Below, piece by piece: positions 26,111 to 34,252 of a stretch of DNA of 64,000 nucleotides. Source of the DNA: Pseudomonas putida (GTDB lineage: Bacteria; Pseudomonadota; Gammaproteobacteria; Pseudomonadales; Pseudomonadaceae); the NCBI RefSeq assembly GCF_009883635.2, contig NZ_CP026115.2, positions 1,736,001-1,800,000 of the forward strand. The letters are read 5' to 3'. The notes under the pieces were generated by a model that worked only from the letters and a program-made list of their open reading frames with translations, was not told the DNA's origin and ran no database searches. Each line of letters opens with the position of its first letter. Positions within the stretch are counted from its first letter, which is position 1. The position numbers and the translations under genes are program-made.

Positions 26111-27271
26111 TCAGTCGGCAACCGCCCGCAATTTCCCGACCCGGCGGTACGATTGCCGGGCAAAGCACACGAACAGCCCCGCCATCAGCGCCAGCGCCAT
26201 CGGCAAGCCATGTGGCGCAACATCCATCGCCGCCCCGCTCACCAGCGGCCCGATCAGGCTGCCCACACCCCACAGCAGGCCCACGCTGGCATTCGCCGTG
26301 ACCAGGTCCTGCCCCTTGAAGCGTTGCCCGATCAGCACCAGCGCCAGGGTGTAGATGCCGCCCGCCACCGCGCCCAGCAGCACCAGCATCGGCCACAGCA
26401 GCCAGGTTACCTGCAGCAGCCATGGCAGGGCGATGCCGATGGCCATCGCCACCAGCCCGCACACCAGGTGCAGCCCGGTGCGCTCGACGCGGTCGGCCAG
26501 CCAGCCCAGCGGCAGCTGGAACACCATGTCGCCGGCAAACACCACGGTCACCATCAGCGCCGCCACGGCCACCGCAAAACCATGACTGCTGGCATACACC
26601 GGCAGCAGCGACAGCACCACGGCATCGAAGAACGAGAAGAACAGCACCGCCACGCACAGCGCCGGTGCCACACGGAAGAAGCCCGCCAGGCCGAAGCTTT
26701 TCTCGCCTTCTTCGCCGTGCTCAACATGGTCGTTAGGCACGGTCAGGAGGATGCACAGCAGGGCCAGGCCATAACCGATGGTGACCACGCCGATGATCCA
26801 CGGGCTGTCGGCGCCAATCAGCGCGATCAGCGCCGGGCCAAGCACCTGGAAGCCGGTGAAGCTGGTGGCGTACAGGGCCATGATCTTGCCGCGGTTGTGG
26901 TCCGGGCACAGCTCGTTGACCCAGGACTCACCGAGGATGATCGCGATGCCCATGCCGATGCCCAGGCCCAGGCGCAACACGGCCAGCAGCCACAGCGTAT
27001 CGAACGCCGAATCGAGCAAGGCGATGCTCACGGTGCACAGGCTGAAGCACAGCAGGTAGATGGTGCGCCGGGTCAGGTGCCGGCAGCAGGCGTCGACCAT
27101 GAACGCCGAGAGCATCATGCCCGCGGCCGGGATGGCCGAGATGACACCAATTTCCAGGGTGCCGGCACCGGCCTCGTGCAAGCGCAACGACACCAGCGGC
27201 AGGCTGGCCCCCAGGCTGAAGCCCACCACCGACACGGCGAACAGAAGGCCCGCCAGCAAACGCATGTTCAT
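26111..27271 (-). CDS. MFS transporter (YcaD-like)
   Basis: Twelve-helix major facilitator superfamily permease, 386 residues from the ATG of MNMRLLAGLLF, which has GGAG about eight bases upstream. The first half carries EIGVISAIPAAGMMLSAFMVD and GIGMGIAIILGESWVNELCP, the YcaD-group phrase. The loop between helices 2 and 3 is CCRHLTRRTIY rather than the classic GxLaDrxGRr. It converges on the siderophore receptor and is not obviously part of its operon. Direction and substrate are unknown; export of a siderophore breakdown product is only a contextual guess. Confidence 0.88.
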   Translation of the reverse strand: MNMRLLAGLLFAVSVVGFSLGASLPLVSLRLHEAGAGTLEIGVISAIPAAGMMLSAFMVDACCRHLTRRTIYLLCFSLCTVSIALLDSAFDTLWLLAVLRLGLGIGMGIAIILGESWVNELCPDHNRGKIMALYATSFTGFQVLGPALIALIGADSPWIIGVVTIGYGLALLCILLTVPNDHVEHGEEGEKSFGLAGFFRVAPALCVAVLFFSFFDAVVLSLLPVYASSHGFAVAVAALMVTVVFAGDMVFQLPLGWLADRVERTGLHLVCGLVAMAIGIALPWLLQVTWLLWPMLVLLGAVAGGIYTLALVLIGQRFKGQDLVTANASVGLLWGVGSLIGPLVSGAAMDVAPHGLPMALALMAGLFVCFARQSYRRVGKLRAVAD

Positions 27272-27359
27272 GTACCACTCCAGGCAAAACTGAAAAGACG
27301 CGCAGATACAGGCGCCCACGCGCACGCCGAAAAGGCGGACGACGCAAAGGCGCGGGGTG

Positions 27360-27503
27360 TCAGTTCAGGGCTTGGTGTGGCGAGAAGGTGAAGGCGAACA
27401 GCACGCTGCGGCGACGCTTGAGCACCGTATCGCTCGGCCACGCACGACGCATGGCCTGAAGGGCAGGCTGGCGGGCGTGTGGGAGGGATTGGGTACGGCG
27501 CAT
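27360..27503 (-). CDS. Possible small Arg-rich protein (47 aa)
   Basis: An ATG-to-TGA frame encodes MRRTQSLPHARQPALQAMRR and so on, ending SPHQALN. Third codon positions are mostly G or C, as in real genes here, and it lies 88 bases before the MFS gene on the same strand. There is no Shine-Dalgarno and no recognised domain, so it could be chance or a leader peptide. Confidence 0.25.
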   Translation of the reverse strand: MRRTQSLPHARQPALQAMRRAWPSDTVLKRRRSVLFAFTFSPHQALN

Positions 27504-27580
27504 TGCTATGGCTACTACGCAGGTGTCGAAAAGAGAGGCGGCACTCTAGGCCAAGGTTGACCTTATCGTCAATTGCCGTT

Positions 27581-27700
27581 GGGGCCTCTGCGAGGCCCAT
27601 TCGCGGGACAAGCCCGCGCCTACAGGAAACCGCGCAACCCAACGATGTGCAATACCTGTATGAGCGGGCTTGTCCCGCGAAAGGGATGCAAAGCAGCCCC
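27581..27700. repeat. Pair of REP elements, inverted
   Basis: GGGGCCTCTGCGAGGCCC, TTCGCGGGACAAGCCCGCGC faces GAGCGGGCTTGTCCCGCGAA across about 40 bases. It lies directly downstream of the second MFS gene's stop and probably acts as its 3' boundary. Confidence 0.88.
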
Positions 27701-27708
27701 TAGCGGTA

Positions 27709-28920
27709 TCAGCGCTTACCGGTATTTGGCAGAAACACCGCCAACAAGCCGAACAACGGCAGGAACGAGCACAGTCCATATACGTACTCGATCCCGCGCA
27801 AATCAGCCAGGTACCCCAGCAGCGCCGCACCAATACCGCCAAAGCCGAACATCAGCCCGAAGAACACCCCGGCAATCATGCCCACGCTGCCCGGCACCAG
27901 CTCCTGGGCATACACCACGATCGCGGAAAACGCCGAGGCCAGGATGAAACCGATCACCACACTGAGCACCGTGGTCCAGAACAAGTCGGCATACGGCAAC
28001 GCCAGGGTGAACGGCGCCACGCCAAGGATCGAGAACCAGATCACCGCCTTGCGACCGATGCGGTCACCGATCGGCCCACCGAAGAAGGTACCGGCCGCCA
28101 CCGCGCCGAGGAACAGGAACAGGTGCAGCTGCGAACTGGCCACCGACAGGTCGAACTTCTCGATCAGGTAGAAGGTGAAGTAACTGGTGAAGCTGGCCAT
28201 GTAGAAGTACTTGGAAAACACCAGCAGCCCGAGCACCACCAGCGCCGCGATCACCCGCCCGCGCGAGATGCAGTGGGTGGCCTGCACCGCCTTGCGCGCC
28301 TTGGCCTGGTTCAGGTGCTCCTTGTACCAGCGGCGCAGCATCAGGGTCACGGCAAAGAAGAACAGCGCCGCTACACCGAACCAGGCCACATGGGTCTGGC
28401 CGAAAGGAATCACGATGGCCGCTGCCAGTAATGGGCCGAAGGCAGAACCTGTGTTGCCGCCAACCTGGAAGGTCGACTGCGCCAGGCCGAAACGGCCACC
28501 CGATGCCAGCCGGGCGATCCGCGAGGTCTCCGGGTGGAAGGTCGACGAACCAATGCCGACCAGTGCCGAGGCCAGCAGAATCATCGGGAAGCTGCCGACG
28601 AAGGCCAGCATGACGATCCCCACCAAGGTACACAGGGTGCCCAGCGGTAACAGGTTGGGCGTCGGCCTGCGGTCGGTGAAGAAACCGACCCACGGTTGCA
28701 GCAGCGAGGCAGTGATCTGGAAGGTCAAGGTGATCATGCCGATCTGGGCGAAGCTCAGGTCATAGTTGGCCTTGAGCATCGGATAGATCGCCGGTAGCAC
28801 CGACTGGATAAGGTCGTTGATCAGGTGCGCGAGGGCGCAGAAGCCGATAATGCGCATCACCAGCGGGTTGGCTTGGTTCGCCGACCCGGTGCTGGCGGTG
28901 GAGGTGCTGCTGATGGCCAT
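27709..28920 (-). CDS. MFS transporter, fosmidomycin-resistance (Fsr) type
   Basis: A drug:H+ antiporter-like major facilitator similar to E. coli Fsr. Starting at the ATG of MAISSTSTASTG gives 403 residues with twelve helices. Fsr-family phrases are present: ALAHLINDLIQSVLPAIYPMLKA, with the Asn-Asp pair in helix 1, then ASALVGIGSSTFHPETSRIA, whose HPE motif is diagnostic. Motif A is GPIGDRIGRK in the second half. The natural substrate is unknown. It is divergent from the orphan fecR-like gene, sharing an intergenic region with a Fur-box-like sequence, so iron-linked expression is possible. Confidence 0.9.
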   Translation of the reverse strand: MAISSTSTASTGSANQANPLVMRIIGFCALAHLINDLIQSVLPAIYPMLKANYDLSFAQIGMITLTFQITASLLQPWVGFFTDRRPTPNLLPLGTLCTLVGIVMLAFVGSFPMILLASALVGIGSSTFHPETSRIARLASGGRFGLAQSTFQVGGNTGSAFGPLLAAAIVIPFGQTHVAWFGVAALFFFAVTLMLRRWYKEHLNQAKARKAVQATHCISRGRVIAALVVLGLLVFSKYFYMASFTSYFTFYLIEKFDLSVASSQLHLFLFLGAVAAGTFFGGPIGDRIGRKAVIWFSILGVAPFTLALPYADLFWTTVLSVVIGFILASAFSAIVVYAQELVPGSVGMIAGVFFGLMFGFGGIGAALLGYLADLRGIEYVYGLCSFLPLFGLLAVFLPNTGKR

Positions 28921-29015
28921 GGGCTTGAATTCCGTCCGCAGGTTCGGGATCCGATTATCAGGAAACAAATAGATACATAGCTACCTTTTTTATTTGCCGG
29001 GCATCACTTACTTGT

Positions 29016-29035
29016 AAATGGTTCTCAATATATTT
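29016..29035. promoter_or_regulatory. Possible Fur box between MFS and orphan fecR genes
   Basis: AAATGGTTCTCAATATATTT matches about 14 of 19 positions of the palindromic Fur consensus AATGATTCTCATTATCATT. It lies about 70 bases before the fecR-like start in an AT-rich spacer and could serve both divergent genes. Confidence 0.45.
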
Positions 29036-29101
29036 AGCATCCTCAGCCTAACTTCCCCGTAATCGTTGGGCGCAACAGCCCTCACGCGAGCACACCGACC
29101 C

Positions 29102-30034
29102 ATGAGCCCGATGCCCGCCACGCAGATTCAGGCCGATCCTCAGCAGGAAGCGCTGGAGTGGTTTTCGCGCCTACGCCAGCCCGGCTGCGATGAAGGCGAA
29201 CGCCAGGCATTCGGCCGTTGGTGCCAGGAGCCGCGTAATGCGCACGCCTATGCCGAACTGGAAGCGTGCTGGCAGCAACTTCAGGTGCCCCCCGCCCGGC
29301 CACGGCCGCGTTTGCTCGAGGTCCGCCGTAGCTACCTGGGCAAGGTATTGGCCGTGCTGTTCCTGCTGTTGCTCGGCGCTGTTGCCTATCTTTACTGGCC
29401 ACTGATGCAACGCCTGGCCAGCGAACTGGCTACTGATGTGGGTGAGCGGCGCAGCGTGCGCCTGGCCGACGGTTCGACGTTGCACCTGGACAGCGCCAGC
29501 GCGATGAACGTCGACCTGCGCGGGCGCACGCGCCAATTGCACCTGGTGCAAGGCCAGGTGTACCTGGAGGTGGTGCTCGATGGCCGCGCCATGGAGGTTC
29601 AGGTCGACGATACCCGTATCCAGGTGTACGGCACCCGCCTGATGGTGGCGCGCCATGCCGATCAAGATGAACTGGTGGTGTTCAATGGCAAAGCCATGGT
29701 CATTCAGGGCGGCGACCAGCGCATGGTGTCGGCGGGTGAGCGAGTGACCTTCAGCAAGGCACGGATCAACCCGGTGCAGAACGTCGACGTGAAGACGGCG
29801 GATGCCTGGCGCACCGGCCACCTCCTCGCCAGCGACATGCCCCTGGGACAGGTCATCGAACGCTTGGCCAGCTATCAGGGCCACCGGGTCTGGCTGATGG
29901 ATGAGCAGACTGCCTATCGACGGGTGAGTGGCGACTTCAACCTCGACCGCCCGGGCGAAACCCTGGCGGCACTGGCTGCCGAGCAGCATTTGCAGCTGTA
30001 CGGCGTGCTCGACCAGTGGCTGATCGTCCGCTGA
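29102..30034 (+). CDS. Orphan FecR-like membrane protein
   Basis: FecR-type anti-sigma/sensor of 310 residues from ATG 29102 (MSPMPATQIQ; a second ATG three codons on is equally possible). The DUF4880 N-terminus EALEWFSRLRQPGCDEGERQ and a Trp-rich WCQEPRNAHAYAELEACWQQL come first. One hydrophobic segment (LAVLFLLLLGAVAYLYW, about 83-99) follows, then the FecR periplasmic domain (VGERRSVRLADGSTLHLDSA) and a C-terminal STN-like part. The unusual feature is isolation: no sigma-factor gene precedes it and no receptor follows, only a tRNA. It may serve a sigma factor elsewhere or cross-talk with the system at 22-26 kb. Confidence 0.87.
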   Translation: MSPMPATQIQADPQQEALEWFSRLRQPGCDEGERQAFGRWCQEPRNAHAYAELEACWQQLQVPPARPRPRLLEVRRSYLGKVLAVLFLLLLGAVAYLYWPLMQRLASELATDVGERRSVRLADGSTLHLDSASAMNVDLRGRTRQLHLVQGQVYLEVVLDGRAMEVQVDDTRIQVYGTRLMVARHADQDELVVFNGKAMVIQGGDQRMVSAGERVTFSKARINPVQNVDVKTADAWRTGHLLASDMPLGQVIERLASYQGHRVWLMDEQTAYRRVSGDFNLDRPGETLAALAAEQHLQLYGVLDQWLIVR

Positions 30035-30090
30035 AACCGGGGTCGGTCGCTAAGTTTTTGAAAGGCGTGCAATTTTTTTTGAAATGAGTG

Positions 30091-30119
30091 TTGACACAGG
30101 TCCATCACAAGGGAATAAT
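30091..30119 (+). promoter_or_regulatory. Sigma-70 promoter of tRNA-Met
   Basis: A perfect -35 TTGACA (30091-30096) and -10 AATAAT (30114-30119) are separated by exactly 17 bases. A start near 30126 would leave only a few leader bases before the tRNA. The T-rich stretch just upstream may act as an UP element. Confidence 0.85.
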
Positions 30120-30129
30120 GCGCCCCATC

Positions 30130-30206
30130 GGCTACATAGCTCAGTTGGTTAGAGCATAGCATTCATAATGCTGGGGTCCGGGGTTCAAGTCCCTGTGTAG
30201 CCACCA
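30130..30206 (+). tRNA. tRNA-Met (CAT), elongator
   Basis: The 77-base gene folds fully. The acceptor is GGCTACA/TGTAGCC, with A-CCA encoded (30203-30206). The D-arm is GCTC...GAGC, the anticodon arm TAGCA-TTCATAA-TGCTG has anticodon CAT, and the T-arm contains GTTCAAGTC. The acceptor and D-arm match elongator Met rather than the CAT-reading Ile2 tRNA, which starts GGCCCC, or initiator tRNA, which lacks the first acceptor pair. Confidence 0.95.
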
Positions 30207-30214
30207 AACAAGTC

Positions 30215-30244
30215 AAAGGGCTTACCGCAAGGTAGGCCCTTTTT
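30215..30244 (+). terminator. Rho-independent terminator of tRNA-Met
   Basis: A 12-bp stem (AAAGGGCTTACC with GGTAGGCCCTTT, one G-T pair) closes a GCAA tetraloop and runs into a T-run. It begins nine bases after the CCA end. Confidence 0.93.
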
Positions 30245-30271
30245 CTTTGCCTGCAGAAAAGTCCCACCCTA

Positions 30272-30883
30272 TCAACGCACCCCGGCGACCGCCACGGCCA
30301 GACCCAGACCGATCAGCGCAACCCCGATCACTCGGTCGACCAGCCGCTGCCTTGCGATCATCAGTGCACGCAACCCCGCACGAGAAAAGAACAACGCTAC
30401 CAGGCTGAACCAGGCCCAGTGAGCGAACGACATGAATGCCCCGTAGGCGAAATCCATTCCCAATGAACTGCTTGGCCGCACCACCTGGGTGTAGGCACTT
30501 ACGACGAAGAGCATGGTCTTGGGGTTGAGGGCGTTGGTCATGAAGCCTGTGCGCAACGCAGCCAGCACGCCGGATTGCGCCACCTCCCCTTCCAGGCTGA
30601 TACGACCGGTATTGGTCAACGACTGATAGCCCAGGTAGATCAGATAGCCCGCACCGAGCACTTTCATGGCCAGAAAAAGCGCCGGGCTCTGGCTGATGAC
30701 CACGGCGATCCCCAGCACCGTGTACAGCACATGCACCTGCACGCCCAGGGCGATCCCCACTGCGGCGGCCAGCCCGGCCTTGCGGCCCTGCGCGTAACTG
30801 CTGCGAGTGACCAGGGCGAAGTCGGCGCCGGGGCTGATGACGGCCAGGACAGTGAACAGGGCGACAGCGATGAGTTCGGTCAA
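30272..30883 (-). CDS. LysE/RhtB-family amino-acid exporter
   Basis: Inner-membrane exporter of amino acids or derivatives (threonine, homoserine, lysine type). I favour TTG 30883, which gives the family N-terminus LTELIAVALFTVLAVISPG and has GAGG eight bases upstream. An ATG 13 codons earlier is the alternative. The 203 residues hold six helices, with the motif PGADFALVTRSSYAQGRKAGLAAAVGIALG present and NPKTMLF later. It is divergent from a LysR regulator, the usual arrangement in which the LysR protein controls the exporter in response to its substrate. Confidence 0.9.
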   Translation of the reverse strand: MTELIAVALFTVLAVISPGADFALVTRSSYAQGRKAGLAAAVGIALGVQVHVLYTVLGIAVVISQSPALFLAMKVLGAGYLIYLGYQSLTNTGRISLEGEVAQSGVLAALRTGFMTNALNPKTMLFVVSAYTQVVRPSSSLGMDFAYGAFMSFAHWAWFSLVALFFSRAGLRALMIARQRLVDRVIGVALIGLGLAVAVAGVR

Positions 30884-31012
30884 GGGAAGGCCTCGATAGA
30901 CGATGAAAAAGCACAGATGCATCTATTATCGCGGGCATGGCTATGCGTAAAAATCGATTTATAGTTGAGCAAATCTGATAGTTTTTTTCACAGATAGGCA
31001 AACAGGGAAACC

Positions 31013-31927
31013 ATGAAACTGCCAGCCCTCAGTGCCTTCCGCTACTTCGACGCCGCCGCCGAAACGGAAAGCTTCGTCCGCGCAGCCGAGCGCCTGCATG
31101 TGACCCACGGCGCCGTCAGCCGCCAGGTGCGGCTGCTTGAGGAAAGCCTGGGCGTCGAACTGTTCGAACGGCGCAACCGGGCGATCTTCCTCACCGCCGC
31201 CGGCCGGGCATTGCATGGCACCACCCAAGCGATCTTCGAACAGCTCGAAGGCGCCGTGCAGCGCCTGCAACAGCAGGAACGCGACAACGTGCTGGTGCTG
31301 TCCTGCGAGCCGACCATCGCCATGCGCTGGCTGATCCCGCGCCTGCCGCGCTTCCATGCCGCGCACCCGGACCTGCAACTGCATCTGGTGGCTGCCGGCG
31401 GGCCGGTGGACTTTGCCCGGAGCGGGGTCGACCTGGCGCTTCGCCGGGATGACTTCCATTGGCCACCGACGCTGCACAGCATGAAAATCTGCGATGAGTG
31501 GATTGGCCCGGTCAGCCGCACAAACAGCGACAACCTGGACGGCCAACGCCTGCTGCACAGTAGCACCCGCCCCAACGCCTGGCCCACCTGGCTGCGCCTT
31601 GGCGAGCGGCAGGCAACCCATAGCGAGCGCAGCGAGTTCGAACACTTCTACCTGTCGCTACAGGCCGCCAGCGCCGGCCTGGGCCTGGCCATCGCCTCGG
31701 CATTGATGGTGCGTGACGAACTCGACAACAGCCAGCTGCACGCCCCGTTCGGCTTCCTGCGCGATGGCTCTGCCTATTACCTGCTCAGCCCGCAGCCACT
31801 GAGCGATGGTGGCAAGCGCCAACGTTTCGCCGACTGGGTGATGAGTGAATGCCAGGCCTGCCTCACTCACCTGGGTTTGCTGCATGACGACGAGCTTGAA
31901 CCGCCATCACCACCCCAGGTGCGATAA
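31013..31927 (+). CDS. LysR-family regulator (GcvA-like)
   Basis: Transcription factor with an N-terminal winged helix-turn-helix and a C-terminal effector-binding domain, 304 residues. The DNA-binding helix is AAERLHVTHGAVSRQVRLLEE (about 26-46, shown in part), and FDAAAETESFVRAAERLHVT is typical of the GcvA subgroup. The effector domain starts near residue 92 (LVLSCEPTIAMRWLIPRL). It is divergent from the LysE exporter across about 130 bases and probably regulates it. Its last 61 bases overlap the convergent peptidase gene. Confidence 0.92.
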   Translation: MKLPALSAFRYFDAAAETESFVRAAERLHVTHGAVSRQVRLLEESLGVELFERRNRAIFLTAAGRALHGTTQAIFEQLEGAVQRLQQQERDNVLVLSCEPTIAMRWLIPRLPRFHAAHPDLQLHLVAAGGPVDFARSGVDLALRRDDFHWPPTLHSMKICDEWIGPVSRTNSDNLDGQRLLHSSTRPNAWPTWLRLGERQATHSERSEFEHFYLSLQAASAGLGLAIASALMVRDELDNSQLHAPFGFLRDGSAYYLLSPQPLSDGGKRQRFADWVMSECQACLTHLGLLHDDELEPPSPPQVR

Positions 31928-32451
31928 CCCGCGGTATCGATGTGGATGCGCCCGCTCGGATAGCGCCCCAGGCCCATGTTCCAGGCCTGGCCATGCTGCT
32001 GCCAGAAGCGGCACAGTGGATTGGGGTCGGCCCAGGCCGGCAGCAGGATATCGACCGCGAAGGCGCGGGTATGGGCACTACCCACGGCGCCGCCCGCGCA
32101 GCGATTGAGATCGGGGCTGCGATAGGCCGACACCACTTCAAACTGGCGCAAGATGCCTTGCCCGTCGAGGGCATTGAGCAACGACAACGTGGAGCGCACT
32201 GCCGGCCAGTTGCTGGCCGGCGGTACCGCGAACGGCGAGGCATGGCACAACTTCCAGTCCGACGCCGAACGCAGCAGCTGATGGATAGGCACAACTCCAT
32301 ATAGACGCGCATCCACCAGCATCTCGCGAAACGGCCGGGTCTGATGGTCACCCGCCCACTGCGCGAACATCCACACGTCGCGCTCGTCCGCCAGTGCCAT
32401 TGTGCTCGACAGCACACCTGCAGCCAGCAGCAGCCCGCTTGCTCTTCTCAT
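31867..32451 (-). CDS. Secreted M15-type D,D-carboxypeptidase-like protein
   Basis: Probably a periplasmic zinc peptidase acting on peptidoglycan cross-bridges (peptidase M15/DUF882-like, VanY-related). Starting at ATG 32451 (MRRASGLLLAAGVLSS), with GGGAG upstream, gives 194 residues and a signal peptide cleaved after ALA. The zinc-site pattern is complete: SAHTRAFAVD (S-x-H-x6-D type) then RIHIDTAG with the second His. The C-terminal tail is Ser-rich (GGSSSSSCSKPR) and overlaps the end of the convergent LysR gene by 61 bases. A different, divergent secreted protein gene starts 67 bases upstream. Confidence 0.82.
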   Translation of the reverse strand: MRRASGLLLAAGVLSSTMALADERDVWMFAQWAGDHQTRPFREMLVDARLYGVVPIHQLLRSASDWKLCHASPFAVPPASNWPAVRSTLSLLNALDGQGILRQFEVVSAYRSPDLNRCAGGAVGSAHTRAFAVDILLPAWADPNPLCRFWQQHGQAWNMGLGRYPSGRIHIDTAGYRTWGGDGGSSSSSCSKPR

Positions 32452-32518
32452 CCCCACGCTCCCTGCCTCAGTATGAGCACGGCCGCCAACCCGGGAGGCC
32501 ACTGACAAGGAGTTAAGC

Positions 32519-33676
32519 ATGCACAAGACTGCCTTACCGAGCCTCGCCGCCCTCGCCTTCAGCGGCCTGGCCCTGGCCGATGCACACATCGACCTGGGTG
32601 ACGCCCAGCGCGTCACCCGCCTGTTCGCCTTCCCCAACAATTGCCACGTGATCTGCTACCGCGACTGGACGCTGGAGCAGACCGTGGAGCACTACCTGAC
32701 CCAAAGCGTACGCCGCGACGGCCATGCCAACGCCCAGGTGCATGTCAGCCGCGAACACGACCGGCTGCATGCCACCATCAGCGACGTGCCCGCCAACTAT
32801 GTCGAGCCCCTGCGCAAACTGCTTGACAGTGGCGAGCTGGCCTACAACGGTGCCACCCAGCTGAACAAGGACGGCAAGTGGTCCTACGACTGGTACCTGT
32901 TCCTGCCGCTGGGCATGGCCTTGCAGAACCGCCGCAGCATCGAGCTGCTGCACTTCCCGCCGGACTATTCGCTGACCCAGGCCCAGGACTACCTGCGCTC
33001 CAACACCACTGACCGCTGGGCCGAACTGTTGACCTTCAACGGCGTCGACGCCAGCCAGACCCCGGTCTACCAGACCATCATCGACATCGCCCCGATCGCC
33101 GCCCCGGCTAGTGCAGGCGATGCCCTGACTGGCACCTATGGCTACTTCAAGGACTACCAGCTGCGCATGGTCAAGGAGATGACCCTGCAGAACACCGCCA
33201 AGCCACTGCCCATGCTCGCCTTCGGTGCACCGGTGCGCAGCTGGATCCAGCAACAGTACGGGCCACAGGTGAATGTGCTGGGCCTGGTCAGCATCAGGCC
33301 GCAAGCGGGCGCCCAGGTGCCGGTGCTGGGCGCTAACCATCCGAGTGCGATCTGGTATGCGGCAGACAAGGACAGCCATGGCGGCGATCAGGATGCGGCC
33401 GATGCGGCGGGGCTGAAGATGATGGGGCAGGACTTGACGGCGGCCTGCTGGCAGGCCGGCATGGGGCGTAACCCGCGGGCCGAACCGAAGATGACCCTGG
33501 AGGCCTGCTCGACCAAGTGGCAGGTGGCACAGAAGAAGCAGACCTGTGAGCTGTTCTTCCGCACCGTGCGCAAGTACACGCCGGAACAGGCGGCGGCGAA
33601 GTGCAATACCGGGGAGATGACCAGGAGCCTGCGGGACCTGAAGAAGCCGGTCGAGGTCGTGCCGCGGGAGCTGTGA
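32519..33676 (+). CDS. Secreted protein of unknown function (385 aa)
   Basis: I do not recognise a family. The ATG follows AAGGAG. Residues 1-21 are a signal peptide (LAALAFSGLALADA), so the mature protein is periplasmic or exported. The body has several Cys residues (NNCHVICYRDW near 41-50 and four or more in the last 80 residues, e.g. TAACWQ, EACSTKW, KQTCELF, AKCNTG), suggesting disulfides. Aromatic-rich segments such as KWSYDWYLFLPLG occur in the middle. No metal or nucleophile motif stands out. It is divergent from the M15-type peptidase, and a REP pair follows. Confidence 0.75.
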   Translation: MHKTALPSLAALAFSGLALADAHIDLGDAQRVTRLFAFPNNCHVICYRDWTLEQTVEHYLTQSVRRDGHANAQVHVSREHDRLHATISDVPANYVEPLRKLLDSGELAYNGATQLNKDGKWSYDWYLFLPLGMALQNRRSIELLHFPPDYSLTQAQDYLRSNTTDRWAELLTFNGVDASQTPVYQTIIDIAPIAAPASAGDALTGTYGYFKDYQLRMVKEMTLQNTAKPLPMLAFGAPVRSWIQQQYGPQVNVLGLVSIRPQAGAQVPVLGANHPSAIWYAADKDSHGGDQDAADAAGLKMMGQDLTAACWQAGMGRNPRAEPKMTLEACSTKWQVAQKKQTCELFFRTVRKYTPEQAAAKCNTGEMTRSLRDLKKPVEVVPREL

Positions 33677-33684
33677 TCGACTTG

Positions 33685-33786
33685 CTGGCCCTTTCGCGGG
33701 ACAAGCCCGCTCCTACAGGTTCAACACTGCCCTTCAAATCTGAGGCGATCCTTGTAGGAGCGGGCTTGCCCCGCGAAGAGGCCGGT
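33685..33786. repeat. Pair of REP elements between convergent genes
   Basis: TTCGCGGGACAAGCCCGCTC and, about 45 bases on, its inverted partner GTAGGAGCGGGCTTGCCCCG fill the gap between the secreted-protein gene and rimI, whose stop is 10 bases further. Confidence 0.88.
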
Positions 33787-33796
33787 ACAGACTTAC

Positions 33797-34252
33797 TCAG
33801 TCCTCAAGCAGCGTACACGCCATCACCAACGCATCTTCACGCCCACCGGCAACCGGGTAGTAATCGCGGCGTCGGCCGATTTCATTGAAGCCATAACGCT
33901 CATACAAGCGATAGGCCGACTGGTTGCTGGCCCGCACTTCAAGGAAGCACTCACGGCCATTAAGCTGGTAGGCCCGCGCCATCAGGTGCTCAAGCAGCTT
34001 CAGCCCCAGTCCACAGCCCTGGTTCTCGGGTTTGACGGTGATGTTGAGCAGGTGCGCCTCATCGATGATCACGTTGATCACCCCATGCCCCACTTGCTGC
34101 TGGCCATCGAACATCAGCCACACTTCATAGGATTTGAGCGCATCCTGGAAAATCCCGCGGGTCCAGGGATGACTGAACGCGGCATATTCGATCTTAAGCA
34201 CGGCATCCAGATCCGCCTCGGTCATCGGGCGGAAACTGATCGAGTCACTCAT
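33797..34252 (-). CDS. rimI: Ribosomal protein S18 alanine N-acetyltransferase RimI
   Basis: GNAT-fold enzyme that acetylates the N-terminal alanine of ribosomal protein S18. It has 151 residues. The acetyl-CoA pyrophosphate loop is NQGCGLGLK (about 77-85), the probable catalytic Glu is in FLEVRASNQSAY (Glu105), and a Tyr at about 114-117 serves as acid. The ATG overlaps the stop of the upstream holD gene by 4 bases. The holD-rimI pairing is also known in enterobacteria, which supports both calls. Confidence 0.93.
   Translation of the reverse strand: MSDSISFRPMTEADLDAVLKIEYAAFSHPWTRGIFQDALKSYEVWLMFDGQQQVGHGVINVIIDEAHLLNITVKPENQGCGLGLKLLEHLMARAYQLNGRECFLEVRASNQSAYRLYERYGFNEIGRRRDYYPVAGGREDALVMACTLLED

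Larger units (their letters stand above)
27272..27708. other. 437-base gene-poor gap
   Basis: The stretch between the two MFS genes holds a REP pair (27581-27700) and one small, weakly supported minus-strand reading frame (27360-27503). Otherwise I see no promoter, terminator or RNA gene that I can defend. Base composition is similar to the flanks. Confidence 0.6.

Noticed and set aside
27268..27642. 124-codon minus-strand frame in the MFS spacer.
   Set aside because: It runs through a REP element and overlaps the MFS start; the protein has no coherent features. A shorter in-spacer frame (27360-27503) is listed instead at low confidence.
30130..30206. tRNA-Ile2 with a CAT anticodon (lysidine-modified).
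   Set aside because: The acceptor stem GGCTACA and D-arm agree with elongator tRNA-Met, not with the GGCCCC acceptor of Ile2.
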